A DNA stretch of 64,000 nucleotides from Microdochium bolleyi (taxonomy: Eukaryota; Ascomycota; Sordariomycetes; Xylariales; Microdochiaceae). Below the pieces are notes generated by a model that was given only the letters and a program-made list of their open reading frames with translations, was not told the origin of the DNA and ran no database searches. Position 1 is the first letter of the stretch; each line of letters begins with the position of its first letter. Location of the stretch: contig KQ964247.1 of assembly GCA_001566295.1 (NCBI GenBank), positions 3,720,001 to 3,784,000 on the forward strand, given 5' to 3'. The translations under genes were made by a program, and so were the position numbers. Positions 1 through 10,871 of the stretch are shown piece after piece.

Positions 1-88
1 AAGCACATGTAACGTTGTACACAGAGGATTTACAATACTCTTACAATTTTCGGGCACCATATCACTTCGTCTCAGCCTTGGGCTCCCG

Positions 89-852
89 CTACCTTCGCCG
101 GGCCGCTGTCGGAGACCAAGCCTGTGGCTGCCATTCCTCACTCGGCCCACCCTTCGAGGCTTTCTTCCACGGGTTTGATGATGATGCTTCCTCCTCTGTA
201 ATCTTTTGCGCCCTTCTCGAGCTGTCCGCGGGGCCCGCCGGGTGTGCTGTTTGTTGCTGAGACTGATGTTCCGCCGCCGGCACCGGCACCGGCCCCGCAG
301 CATCACTTGCCCTCCCCGCCCCCGCTGCGGTCGGCATGTCCAGCAGGCTCGGCTTCGCGTTCCACCGCTGGTCTGCCTGCGCCGCGAGGACCTTCATCCT
401 GCCCTGCCGCGCGACGTCTTGCGCCTGCTCGTTCAGCGAGGGTGGGTCGGGCCGCTGGTACCGCAGCCACTGGTGCCAGGCCGGCGGGATCTTGACGTCG
501 CTCAGGTGCGAGCTGCGCGGGTACTGCACTATGCGCCGGAAGCGCACGGCCTGGAAGTCGTCGGCGGTCGCGGAGGAGGTGATGCGCGGAGGGGGGTCGC
601 CCCGGCGGAGGCGGAACTCCCAGTATGTGTTTCCTTGGAGGTCGAGGCCTAGGAGCAAAGGGAAAATTGCTGTCAGAGCTGTGGTTCGCGGGGAGAGACA
701 AAGAAAGAGATAGAGAGTGTGTATGTGTGTGTGTGGAGGGACGAGGAGGGCGGGGAGGACAAACCGACCAGGAAGCGCTTCCGCCAGGGCAGGCGGAGGG
801 CTTTCCACTGATACCAGGCCTGGAGAATCCGGCCGGCGGGCTTGCCAGCCAT
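89..852 (-). CDS. NDUFAF2: NADH:ubiquinone oxidoreductase (complex I) assembly factor, NDUFAF2/B17.2L family
   Basis: Two exons on the minus strand, 852-765 and 648-89, give 215 residues. The intron (764-649) starts GTTTGT and ends CTAG and joins in frame inside the conserved core: exon 1 encodes an N-terminus with WYQWKALRLPWRKRFLVG and exon 2 continues GLDLQGNTYWEFR. Next comes RRIVQYPRSSHLSDVKIPPAWHQWL, the hallmark of the NDUFA12/NDUFAF2 superfamily. The RLPWRKRFLVG-type start and the long C-terminal tail with NPWKKASKGGPSEEW fit the assembly-factor branch rather than the shorter structural subunit. In the known family it is a mitochondrial matrix protein acting late in complex I assembly. 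The intron holds a CA/CT-rich microsatellite. It is divergent from the calponin-like gene, with about 950 bp between the starts. Confidence 0.88.
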
Positions 853-1801
853 TGTAGTCGGCCTGATCGGTATAGCGCAGGACTATTGTGCTGTAGACCA
901 GGGCGTAGCTGTGGCAGTGTTGTTGTGTACCAGCTCTTTGTCAAGCGACGAGGTGGTGTAGGGAAGTGTCGCGATTGTTATCGATACCGGCCCAAGAGTC
1001 GTGATGCAAGACTTACAAATCCCGGGCTTCGGCGCGCCTGGAGCTCTCCAGGGCTCGGAGCTGCCAAGGTTGCTTGGAGCGAGCAGGGGTCCTGGGTCCG
1101 TCGCCCATGTCTCGGCTTAGGTAAGCTGGGCTACTCTGTGTGCACAAAGTTCCAAGGTTGTGAATCCGCAAATGCCAGTGCAGCACTGCATTCATAACCC
1201 AGCCACCTCAGGCACCTACCAGCCCCACTGTTAATTAAGACCATTTAGGCACAGCAGGGTCCTGCCTGCCTTGTGCTGCCCAAAGGTCAGGCGCGCAGTG
1301 CAAGGCAGGTGCGACGTCACCCTCGCTCATAAAGGCCCAGCGCTCTGCATGCCCGCCGCCGCGCAAATGGTGGGGTGACTCCAAACAAACAACAATTATC
1401 TCCGCCCGTTCATGCGAGCGCCCTGATGCGACAGCACAGCACGATCCTTCGCGCGTAATGCTATCGTAGCACCTGTTACACCCAATCCTCCAGTTATTCT
1501 CGCGCACTCACTGGATACAGCGTAGGCGCACACGGTCTGCACCAAAACAACATCTACTGCTGAGACTCTCGCCTGTCTCAGATACCATCGTCACCACGCA
1601 CATTCCTCGACGACTCCCACAACCATCAACACGCCACCCAGCCCGGCACAGCGACGCTACGGTGCCGATCACTTTGAGAAAACTCCTCGAGTCTTGTATA
1701 TACGTGCGAAGCTGCAGGCGGACCCTGCGGCCACCATACCATTTTGTCCCCGCAGTCGCGCAACTCTTCCCTGAGCCAGTTTACAACACATTGCACGCAA
1801 C
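853..1801. promoter_or_regulatory. Shared divergent intergenic/promoter region
   Basis: No supported gene. This separates the divergent NDUFAF2 (-) and calponin-like (+) starts, so it must hold both promoters. The only core-promoter-like element I see is a TATA-like TGTATATAC near 1694, about 105 nt upstream of the calponin-like ATG, after a C/T-rich stretch. Open frames here lack coding character. Confidence 0.5.
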
Positions 1802-3977
1802 ATGGCATCCGTTAGCTCGTTAGACAAGGACTTGCGCAAGATGCGCCTCGACAAGTACACTCCCGGAGCTGCCAAAGAAGTCAAGACATGGATCGAGAGT
1901 GTCCTCGGCGAGCGACTGCAGTCAAACGACCTGCTCGAGGCGCTGAAAGATGGCACTTCTCTCTGCGCGTAAGACGGTTCCCTACCAGTCCCTTACTCGT
2001 TTGTGTACGTTTACTGACGCACCACTGCGATACAGCCTTGCGAACCTCGCAATCGGTCCTCCTGGCGTCAAGTTCAAGAAGTCCGCGATGCCCTTTGTGC
2101 AGATGGAGAACATCTCGCAGTTTCTCCGCGCATGCAAATCCCCGCCACTCAACCTGCACGACCACGATGTTTTCTTGACCGTCGATCTCTACGAGCAAAA
2201 AGACCCGGCGCAGGTCCTGCAATGTCTTGGCTCCTTCTCACGCGCTGCGCATTCGGCGAATCCCTCAGTCTTCCCTGCTCCGATCGGAGCCTCCAAGCCA
2301 TCCGGTGTAGTCAGCCCAACAGCAACCGGCAATACCACACCAACACGGGATCGCGGAGTCTCGAATGTTAGCAACAACTCGTCCGCATACGGCTCGACAC
2401 GCTCCGCTGCGGGTTTGTCACCCACGAGGACTGGCGACTCAGGCTCGGGAAGGTGGAGCCCGACCAAGAGTCCGACGGGGGAGAGAGTGGGCTCGCCTGG
2501 TGTCTCAAGTTGGAGCAATAGGAACCAGGAAGGCGTTACTAGCCCAGCTTGGAACATCGCGCAGTACGGATACATGGGTGGCGCTAGCCAGGGAAACCTG
2601 GGTATTGTCTATGGTACTGGTCGGCGACAGATTACGAGTTCGAGCCCGAAAGTGCCCAGCTTCGCCGAAAAGGAGCGCAGACGCAAGGAACAGGAGGCTG
2701 AAGCTGAGGCACAACGACTACAGATGGAAGAGCAGGAGCGGAAACGCAGACAGGAGGAGGAACAAGCCCAACTGGAAGAGGAACGGCGCTGGGAGGAAGA
2801 GTCACGCAAGGCTCGTGAGGCGGAGAAGCGCAAAGCGGACGAAGAGAAGCGAAGATGGGAGGAAGAGGAGCGACAGTGGCGACTCACTGAGGAGAAGCGA
2901 CGCAAAGACGAGGAGGCTGCTGAAGCACGCATGGCCGAGGAAAGACGTGCAACCAAGGCATCGTCTGATGCCTCTGCTGATGGGTACAAGGACCGCATCA
3001 AGCAGCTGGAGGATGAGTTGGAACGAGCCAGGCAACGCGAAACAGAGTACGAAGATGAGCGGCAGAGACGCTCGGGCAGGCGAGACCGCTCAAAGAGCCG
3101 GGCTCGATCACAAAGTCGGCCAAGGCTTGCCGAGAGGACACCAAGCAGGCAGGACTCATGGCGCACCGGCGAGCGTGAGATCTTGCAGACACAGTGGGAC
3201 AACTACCAGCAGGATCAGCACCTACAGCAACCCCCGCAGGCTGCCCAGCCATCACGCCCGTTACCTCAGCCTACAACGGCGCCGAAGCCCGCCATCCCTG
3301 CGCCGATCAAGACCCATCGCACAGGCGAAAACCTGCCGACGCCACCCATCAAGACTCACCGCACCGGAGAGAAGCTGCCCACCCCACCGGTCAAGCCGCA
3401 ACGGACAGGCGAGTCTAGACCACTCCCTGTCCCTGGTCGGTCGCAGAACCAAACGCCGTCGGGATACCAGCCAAGCCCTCTTTCGCAGTCCAACTCTCGC
3501 CCTCTGCCAGAACCTACCACTCCTGCAACGGCTCCGCTGGAGGCTGCTCCTCCGGCCTATGCCTCTCGCACTGATCGCTTCCTTGCGTCAAACCCAGCCC
3601 CTGCCCAACAGGCGCCACAGCCAACTTACTCGCGCGAGCTGGGCTTCACAGCTGAGCAGGACACCGAAGACCGCCGGCGCGCACAGTCACAGACCAAGAC
3701 CAAAGCCAGCGGCTGGGCTGGCAAGTCCTTACTTGAGCGGGAGATGGAGATGGAACGCCAGCGGCAGCGCGAGTGGGAGGAGGCCCAGGCCGAAACTGCC
3801 AAGGCGGTCCGCTCTGGTGACGGCGTCGAAGGTATCGGCGGCGGAGTCGGCGGCCGCTGGGACGTCGGACAGTGGGCTGGCTACACCGGCGGTGACAACC
3901 AGAACAAGGGCTCGCAGGGCATCGGCTCCGGGCGCCGGCAGATTGTCGGGCCCAGGCCTCTTCCCGGTCGGCCATGA
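1802..3977 (+). CDS. Calponin-homology (transgelin/Scp1-like) actin-associated protein
   Basis: Two exons, 1802-1968 and 2036-3977 (intron GTAAGA...ACAG), give 702 residues. Residues 1-130 form a single type-3 calponin-homology domain (KYTPGAAKEVKTWIESVLGE, LKDGTSLCALANLA, FVQMENISQFLRAC, FLTVDLYEQKDPAQVLQCL). Two short calponin-type motifs follow, near residue 237 (GGASQGNLGIVYGTGRRQI) and at the extreme C-terminus (GSQGIGSGRRQIVGP). Between them are a Glu/Arg-rich predicted coiled coil (about 264-400), an RS-rich patch and a proline-rich part with three imperfect KTHRTGE-LPTPP repeats (about 477-517). Yeast Scp1 is about 200 residues and bundles actin; long coiled-coil versions are typical of filamentous fungi. 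An actin or septation role is inferred from the family. Confidence 0.87.
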
Positions 3978-4305
3978 TCAGGAGGATAGGCTAAGCCGTG
4001 ATTGGAAGAGCAAGCCGCGCTTATTGTAGTGTGGCACCAAAGTTTCACCTGTTCCACTTTTCTTGTGCAATACTACTTGGACGATTGAGAATATATATAC
4101 ATATATTACACTTGAGAAAAGGCATGAGTCTCTATTGTTATGTTTTGTTCTGTATATTGCGTGCCCTCGCTCAAGCAGCTTGGGCTTCACAGGTCATCAT
4201 GATGGCATGCCGAAGGAAATGGTATATTGGCTGGGAAATGTGTACATGAATTCGTGAACGTAAATGCCATGGATGAAGCTACTCAGGGGCTGGCGCTGGT
4301 GCCTC
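3978..4305. other. Convergent 3' intergenic region
   Basis: This lies between the stops of the calponin-like gene (+) and the Cys-rich membrane protein (-). It holds an AT-rich tract near 4088-4106 (GAATATATATACATATATT) suited to 3'-end formation. No gene is seen. Confidence 0.45.
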
Positions 4306-5440
4306 TTATCTCCATCCTTGGGGGTCAGCAGGGAGCTCCTGGGGCGATCGCGTGCCGGCCTCGTATATTGCCGTGGAGCCGCCGATACTATGGCTGTGTC
4401 CCCCATCAAGCTCCGGTTTGTTGCCAGCTGTGCTCCACAGTCCATAGCTCTGTCCTTGCTCCTGAACTTGTTGTTGTTGTTGTTGCTGTTGTTGGTAGTA
4501 GTGGTGTGCTTCGGCTGTCGACTTGGACTCGTCGTTGTTGTTTACTGTGATGGGGTAGTTGTTCCCCCCAGCCGCTGCAGCTGCGGCTGCGTCCCGGGCA
4601 TCCTTGCGTTTCTGGAAGAAGCGACGGAGGAGCCACACTCCTGCCGCACCGAGGATGAGGCCACCGAGGACGCCAGCGACCACGCCTGCTATTAGGGCTG
4701 TGTTGTCCTTGGGGGGATCTGAGGATGGGTTTGCGGCTGCCGGGGCCGTGGCTGGTGGTGGTGGCGTCGACGGCGCAGAGATTGTAGTTGATGTTAGCGT
4801 GTTGCCAGAACTCTCGGCAGAAGTTGACGAACGTGCCGAGCTGGTTGTTGATGAAGACGTCGGTGCAACCACTCCGATAGTGGTGAGCGCAGATGGCTTC
4901 CCTGATGTACACGGTCGCAAGTCAGCACGGAATGGTCACGACTCTACATGTATTGCACATGAAGGCAGGAAAGATATGTGAGAGATACACACCTATGAAG
5001 AACAAGAAGCCGCCCTTGGCACAAGTCGTCTCGTCATGCTCCGAGTCGATGCAGTAATACGAATCATCCGACCTGTTCTTGCACTTTGCTATGCCGTGCC
5101 CTCCTGCGACATTGTTGATTTTTGGATCTATGCAGAAATACGGACAGCCTGGGTTGGTCCACTTCTGGTCTGTACAGCTTCCCCGGACAAAGCCTGAGGC
5201 ACCAGGCTCGAGCAGCTCGTTGCCCGTAGGCTGGCAGATGCCGTTGCTGAGGCAGGCGTAGCCTTGTCCGCAGCAGGCGGCGGCGACGGTGTTGCTCTTG
5301 CACGGAACGTCGTTGGGAGCGAGGTTGCCGTTGGGGTAGTAGCATGCAGCGTTGACGTGAAGGATGAAAGCCAACAACAGCAGCGTGATGGAGACGACAA
5401 AGCTCTGGCTGCGAGAGTGTCCGGAATAACTGTTCGCCAT
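4306..5440 (-). CDS. Cys-rich single-pass cell-surface protein with a Ser/Thr stalk and polyglutamine cytosolic tail
   Basis: Exons 5440-4993 and 4901-4306 (intron GTGTGT...TCAG) give 347 residues. Order: an N-terminal signal/hydrophobic segment (about 12-33, FVVSITLLLLAFILHVNAA); a Cys-rich ectodomain (about 33-150) starting CYYPNGNLAPNDVPC with AACCGQGYACLSNGICQ; a Ser/Thr/Pro-rich stalk (about 160-205); a transmembrane helix (ALIAGVVAGVLGGLILGAAGVWLL); a basic stop-transfer sequence (RRFFQKRKDAR); and a cytosolic tail with an Ala run and nine consecutive glutamines. The architecture recalls fungal wall-stress sensors, but there is no WSC domain. The Cys pattern occurs in many uncharacterised fungal proteins. 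Function unknown; a surface sensor is an inference. Confidence 0.8.
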
Positions 5441-6413
5441 CGCGCCCGGCCGGATAACGGTGATGGAATGGCGATCACAGGAAACGCAGCTGTGGAAGAG
5501 GGAGCATCAACATGCAGTCGGGGGGTTAAAAGGGACTGCGATATCTGGACAAGTCAGGAGCAACCGCGGAAATGGCGGCCAGAGGCGGATGCACAGAGTT
5601 AAGAGACAGCACAGCCTGGCGGGCGAGGCTCGCAGCTCTGCCATGGTGACCTGCTGGTCTGCCCTTGCCCGACGTGCCTCGCCGTGTGTGTTGGTGGCTT
5701 GCATCGCGGGCTCCCCTCCCTGCCAATTTCAGCGTCACGACCAACACTCTTGGCATGGCCTCACAGCAAGGTGCCCGACCCAGCCGAGATTGGCAATGCT
5801 CGACTTCTACCCCGTGCCTCGCTGGCGGGCTGTCCACCCACTGAGGAGCACAGCGCGGACCCGAGAATCCGGACTTGGCGGCAAAGCAGACGCGGAGCGC
5901 CTCAAGGCTGACCACGTTGCTGACCCTGCGCGGAGCGGCCAGTCTCCAGACAGCCGCGACGTCTTGTCACGATCCGACCTCAAGTCCGCGGCCCCAGCAC
6001 CGCCCCTGCTTTCTTTCAGGACAGGCCGCGTCAGTTTGACGGCTGCTCGGAGGTGGACGGCAGCAACCAGGGGCAGCCCCCACCACGGCAGACGGCTGTC
6101 GACATTTATTGGCTGCACCCTCATGCAGTTGGTTCACGGCACTCAGGCAGGGGGAGCCGGCGGCTCGACGACATCCATCGGAGAGAGTGCCTAGCCGCCC
6201 ACTTGGAAGCACCCCTGCCTGCCTCAGGTCGCCCCTGGTCGCTGCCACCCTCCACCAACACGGCCCGGGTCAATGTATGCCATCTCTCTCTCTCCTGGCC
6301 TGCTCAAAACAGGCCAGGTCCTGACTTCGCCATCCTCAATCTGTCCCCCATCACGACCTTTCCACGGTTGCAATATGTTCTGAGGACACCAGAACAGCAC
6401 GCACGATCCCACC
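5441..6413. promoter_or_regulatory. Divergent promoter region (Cys-rich membrane protein / GH47 mannosidase)
   Basis: No supported gene. It holds the upstream regions of both flanking genes: an ATTGG (inverted CCAAT) at about 6109 and a CT repeat at about 6282 upstream of the mannosidase. A long open frame on the plus strand (about 5460-6194) is Arg/Ser/Ala-rich and resembles no protein. Confidence 0.45.
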
Positions 6414-8219
6414 ATGTTCGTCCATCGCCGCAGTGCCTGCACCTGGGCTGCCCTCTTTGTCTGTATCATCTTCAGTCTATATCTTCTCGGCTTCAGCCCA
6501 TCTACGGCACGCTGGCCGGCCGGCGCGCCCTATCACGTTCCAGAATGGCGCGATCCCAAGGCCGACTCGTACTTCTGGAAGTCCCTGCCGATGCACTACC
6601 CTCCCTCGTCCATCCGCCCGCTACCAACAGGCAAGCCAACCTCGTTCCCTCGTGTCCAGGCTTCAGCCTTCAAAGAGACTGCCGAGGCTCGCCAGCTGCG
6701 GGTGAAGCACAGAGATGCTGTCAAGGACACCTTCAAGCGATGCTGGTCGTCATACCGCCAGCACGCCTGGCTCGCCGATGAGCTCACACCGGTCTCGGGG
6801 GGTTCGCGGAGCACCTTCGGTGGCTGGGCCGCCACGCTGGTAGATTCCCTCGACACCCTCTGGATCATGGACATGCGCGAGGAGTTCGAGGAGGCCGTTG
6901 CCGCGGCCATCACGATCGACTTCACAAAGACCGAGTCCAACGAGGTCAACGTCTTCGAGACCACCATCCGCTACCTGGGAGGGTTTCTTGGAGCGTTCGA
7001 TGTCAGCAGCGATTACCGCCTCCTCCGCAAGGCCGTCGAGATCGGCGAGATGCTCTACAAGGCCTTCGACACTCCTAATAGGATGCCCATCACGCGGTGG
7101 GACATCCACGCGGCGATGCGCAACGACAAGAGCAAGCAGGTTGCCGGCTCGGGGACTCTGATTGCCGAGATTGGCAGTCTGTCCATGGAGTTCACACGCC
7201 TGTCGATCCTCACCGGCGACCCCAAGTGGTTCGACGCGGTCCAGGCCATCACGGATCTCATGGCGGAGCAGCAGACTTCCACAGAGCTACCCGGCCTGTG
7301 GCCACTGGTCGCTGACGCCCAGAAGCGCATCTTCAATGGTGGCACTGCCTTCACCCTCGGCGCCATGGCTGACTCAGTCTACGAGTACCTCCCCAAAATG
7401 TCGGCTCTTACTGGCGGCAAGCTAGAAGTATATCAGACCATGTACGAGCGCGCCGCCGACACTGCGCTCAAACACAACCTCTTCAGACCCATGCTTCCCA
7501 ACAACGAGGACATCCTCATCGCAGGACAGGCTCATACCAAGAACGGTGGGCGCGATGTCGAGCTGGAAGCGCAGGGTCAGCATCTGGTCTGCTTCTTCGG
7601 AGGCCTCATGGTCGTCGGAGGCAAGATGTTCAACCGCCAGAAGGACCTGGACGCCGCGACGAAGCTCGTGGAGGGCTGCATCTGGGCTTACAAGGCGATG
7701 CCTCATGGCATCATGCCAGAGATATTCACCGCTCTACCTTGCACTTCACAGCACAACTGCGCGTGGGACGAGTCGCTATGGAAGCGCGAGGTCGCTCGCA
7801 AGGCGGGAGAGAAGGACGTCGAGAACCTCAGCACCTCTCAGCTCGACCAGATCGTAAAGGACAAGCACGTCCCAAAGGGTTTCACATCTATCCCCGATGG
7901 ACGGTACATCCTCCGACCCGAAGCCATCGAGAGCGTATTCGTGCTGTACCGCTCCACGGGCCGCGCGGATCTCCTCGAGTCTGCGTGGGACATGTTCTCT
8001 GCAATTGAGAGCGTCACGAAGACGAAATTTGCCAGCTCCGCGGTATGGGACGTATCGAAGCCCGACGAAAAACCACAGCAGTCCGACTCCATGGAGTCGT
8101 TCTGGCTGGGCGAGACGCTCAAGTACTTCTACCTTATCTTCAGCAACCCGAGCGTGATTAGCCTGGACGAGTTTGTTTTCAACACCGAAGCTCACCCGCT
8201 GCGGAGGCTGGTGCCGTGA
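6414..8219 (+). CDS. Class I mannosyl-oligosaccharide alpha-1,2-mannosidase (GH47)
   Basis: Single exon, 601 residues. A type II membrane anchor (about 10-30, WAALFVCIIFSLYLLGF) precedes a short stem and a full GH47 catalytic domain. Recognisable motifs: RDAVKDTFKRCWSSYRQHAW, GGWAATLVDSLDTLWIMDM, FETTIRYLGGFLGAFD, and the C-terminal FNTEAHP, whose Thr coordinates the catalytic calcium in this family. The enzyme trims alpha-1,2-mannose from N-glycans in the ER/Golgi lumen. Length and anchor fit Golgi-type fungal enzymes. The start ATG sits in CCACCATG. It is convergent with the polytopic membrane gene (348 bp between stops). Confidence 0.95.
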   Translation: MFVHRRSACTWAALFVCIIFSLYLLGFSPSTARWPAGAPYHVPEWRDPKADSYFWKSLPMHYPPSSIRPLPTGKPTSFPRVQASAFKETAEARQLRVKHRDAVKDTFKRCWSSYRQHAWLADELTPVSGGSRSTFGGWAATLVDSLDTLWIMDMREEFEEAVAAAITIDFTKTESNEVNVFETTIRYLGGFLGAFDVSSDYRLLRKAVEIGEMLYKAFDTPNRMPITRWDIHAAMRNDKSKQVAGSGTLIAEIGSLSMEFTRLSILTGDPKWFDAVQAITDLMAEQQTSTELPGLWPLVADAQKRIFNGGTAFTLGAMADSVYEYLPKMSALTGGKLEVYQTMYERAADTALKHNLFRPMLPNNEDILIAGQAHTKNGGRDVELEAQGQHLVCFFGGLMVVGGKMFNRQKDLDAATKLVEGCIWAYKAMPHGIMPEIFTALPCTSQHNCAWDESLWKREVARKAGEKDVENLSTSQLDQIVKDKHVPKGFTSIPDGRYILRPEAIESVFVLYRSTGRADLLESAWDMFSAIESVTKTKFASSAVWDVSKPDEKPQQSDSMESFWLGETLKYFYLIFSNPSVISLDEFVFNTEAHPLRRLVP

Positions 8220-8567
8220 GGATACGTGGGATTATGTTTTTCTCCTTCCTAGAATATAAGCGTGCTCCTACTGTGTTACCTAGAGTTGTCTTGAGAATAT
8301 CAGAGGATGTATAATCTGATTGCGCTTGGCATGTTCTTGAGTCCGTTAGACGAATGTAATGATCTTTTGTGACGTTATGCCAAGCAACGTGGTGACGTTC
8401 GAGAGAAGATGCAAGTCACGATCTTATCAATGGTCACTGGTAGTATCCTGTCTGCCTAATTGCTCTAACAACTCGATCTACAAGTGACAGCCTTCTGATT
8501 TTGTCACACGTTGCAATACCTCGATAGATACCAGCTTTTGAAGCAGCAACCGCCGCCAGAGACCCCT
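8220..8567. other. Convergent 3' intergenic region
   Basis: AT-richer sequence between the mannosidase stop and the 3' end of the membrane-protein gene. It has AATATAAG and TATAATCTG stretches compatible with 3'-processing signals. No gene is seen. Confidence 0.4.
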
Positions 8568-10871
8568 TCAGGTCGCATACTGATCTTGTGTAGCACGCGA
8601 GGACGAATCTCTAGCGTGAGCCAGTGAGAATCCGACACAGAGGGAAGCATAAACGGCGTAATACAGGATGGCCAAGACGGGTGCCTTGGCCCACGACGGC
8701 AGATAGAAACCGTAATGGTATACCCAGCGGAACTGCACGCAGAAGGTGCCGATCTGTACGGCTAGCCACGACATGAAGAAGACGGCCATGGCCCGTGTGG
8801 GCACGGGCACGGATGCTCTGTGTCGCTTGTAAAAGACCTCCAGCTGTATCCCGAGTGCCGCGGTGAGGGCCGTCGCGGCCGGGTAGCAGAACAGGAGGAA
8901 GAACAGCGTGCCGAAATACGTGATCCAGAAGTCAACCATGTTGGACATTGTGGAGCACCCAGTGGCCCAGGTTCTCGCCCCGTGGAGGACGATGTTGTTG
9001 TTGGTGTACCCAGACGCGATGCCGGCCACCACGAGCCAGTACGAGCCCGCGAGGGCGCAGCAGGTTGAGACCCAGCGCCGTGGGACCGCGGGACTGCCAG
9101 GATATAACAGCTGGTCGATGATGTCGAGCTTGGCCTGGTTCGTGGTCTGGACGATATCTTGTTGCGTGGTCGGTGCCGTCGGGCTCTCTGTGGCTTCTTC
9201 ATTTTCCTTTTCATGGCAGCGTACGGGCCAGGCTTCCGGTGTATGATGTGGGGTGTCATGGAATGCTGCTCCTTGCTCCAACGCGTCGCCTGGTGTTTCC
9301 CGGTCGTAGTCGCGCGCCTCTTGGAGTTCCTCGGGGCGCGGGTCCTCCAGAAACTTCCGGGCTATGGAGAACACTGGTGACAAGAGCAGGACGATTGCGA
9401 TGATCTGACCGAAGCTCCAGGTGTGGAACCCGGCAAGATCAGGACCGAGCTGCTCGTCGACGGTCAGGATGCGGTTGGCGAGGAGCTTCACCATGCCCCA
9501 GGCAGCCACGAGAATGATCCAGATGATCTAGAATGTTTGCGATTAGTCAGCTGGCGTTCTGTGATGGAGGCCAGCAATGAGCTCGTCATCTGCTCTTTGT
9601 TATCTGATAGAGTGTGGTGACTGACCTCGGCCAACATAGAGCTATACATAGCTGCTGTCCATCGTAGGCATAGATAGAGACCGGTCCCTGGCAGGAGCAC
9701 AAGATCTATCCAAATTTGACTCGAGTGCGGTTCAGGGCTCGGTGTTCCCTTTGTTGGGTCTTCGATCCACCGTGTCGCAGAGGTCAGGAGAGATCTCATG
9801 CCTGATCTGATCGGGTCCCGAGTATACAGCTGAACCTTGTGCGACAGAGCTGGAGAAAGTTTCACACAGCGGGTGGCAAATCCGACAAGGAGCACAACCA
9901 CGCCCATTATCATCGACTGCATGGATCCTTTCTCCATGAGTGATGGGTTGCGGTTCCAGGGATATCTCTGGACCTGGGCAAACTTCCACAACGTTTTAGC
10001 TGTCGACAGGTCGAAGTAGCACACGGCGGGCGACAGAGGCGCGGGGAGTTCCCCATCATACCCGCGCTTGAAGGTTCGCCAGTCGAAAAAACCTGTCGGA
10101 ATCATCGCCACGATGAGCCAGATGAGGAGGCACAACATGAGAGAGATGCGAGACAATTTGAGGCGAGGCCGCTCGTTGAGGTAGGCCCGAAGGCAAGTCA
10201 AGCCGGCAAGGTGTGTCGAGGCCGAGAACCACGCGAGGTACACCAGCGTTTGCCAGTCAGCCGCCGTAAGGGGCGCCTCTGGGTGGCAAAGCGAGAGGAA
10301 CCCGCTGACCAGAATGGCCATGCCGGTGATGGCTTGCACATCGCACATTTCGAGAACGCACTTGGTTTGCAGAGCGTTAGCGGTTTTCCTCTTTATTGTC
10401 GGAATGGTAAGAACACACCTCATCGACGATGCGTGCCGTCCGTGACCGGATTCCACGGTCCGGGATCTTGGCCCATCGCCTGATGAATGATAGCACTTCC
10501 ACATCGATGGAATTGGGCTTCCACTGGCTGCATGAGTGACAGGTGTGACGATTGTGGACCCCAGCATCGACACCTGACCGGTCGTCACAAGAGAACGGGG
10601 AGGTCGCAGGTTCGTGCGTATAGATGTATTTGAAGATGAGCAGCAAGACTGCCAGAGTCGTAGATCCCGCAAAGCCGATGAGTACCTGTTGTCGCGGGAT
10701 TTAGCACGTCTCAAGTCTACAGCGCGTAACGTTGTGCGATTTGGGCTCTTTCCAACTTACTCCTGTACCCATTACATCAGGGTTGGGGCCAACTTCCCGG
10801 CCCTGGTAGCGGTCCACTAGTGCTTGGGGGGAGCAGTCGTACTCATAGTCGAACGCCCGGCTGCTGACCAT
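8568..10871 (-). CDS. Polytopic membrane protein of unknown function (fungal family)
   Basis: Four exons, 10871-10761, 10685-10419, 10360-9626 and 9527-8568, all with phase-0 junctions, give 690 residues. Intron 1 is GTAAGT...ACAG, intron 2 is 58 nt with a GCTAAC branch site, intron 3 is GTCAGT...CTAG. About 11-12 hydrophobic helices are visible, starting with VLIGFAGSTTLAVLLLIFKY and including WQTLVYLAWFSASTHLAGL, LSRISLMLCLLIWLIVAM, IIWIILVAAWGMVKLL and a four-helix C-terminal cluster. A long acidic/polar loop (about 415-470) separates the halves. It resembles the fungal membrane proteins with LCD-x-QxxTG-x-AILxSGF and WxxxVYLAWFSxxTHLxxL motifs, which have no assigned activity. A transport or sensor role cannot be told from sequence. 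Confidence 0.82.

Noticed and set aside
2365..4029. 554-codon alternative plus-strand frame within the calponin-like gene
   Set aside because: Arg/Ser-rich +1 shadow of the coiled-coil coding; the calponin frame has conserved motifs and consistent splicing.
5460..6194. 244-codon plus-strand frame between the Cys-rich protein and the mannosidase
   Set aside because: No motif, mixed composition, and it occupies the only promoter space available to two divergent genes.
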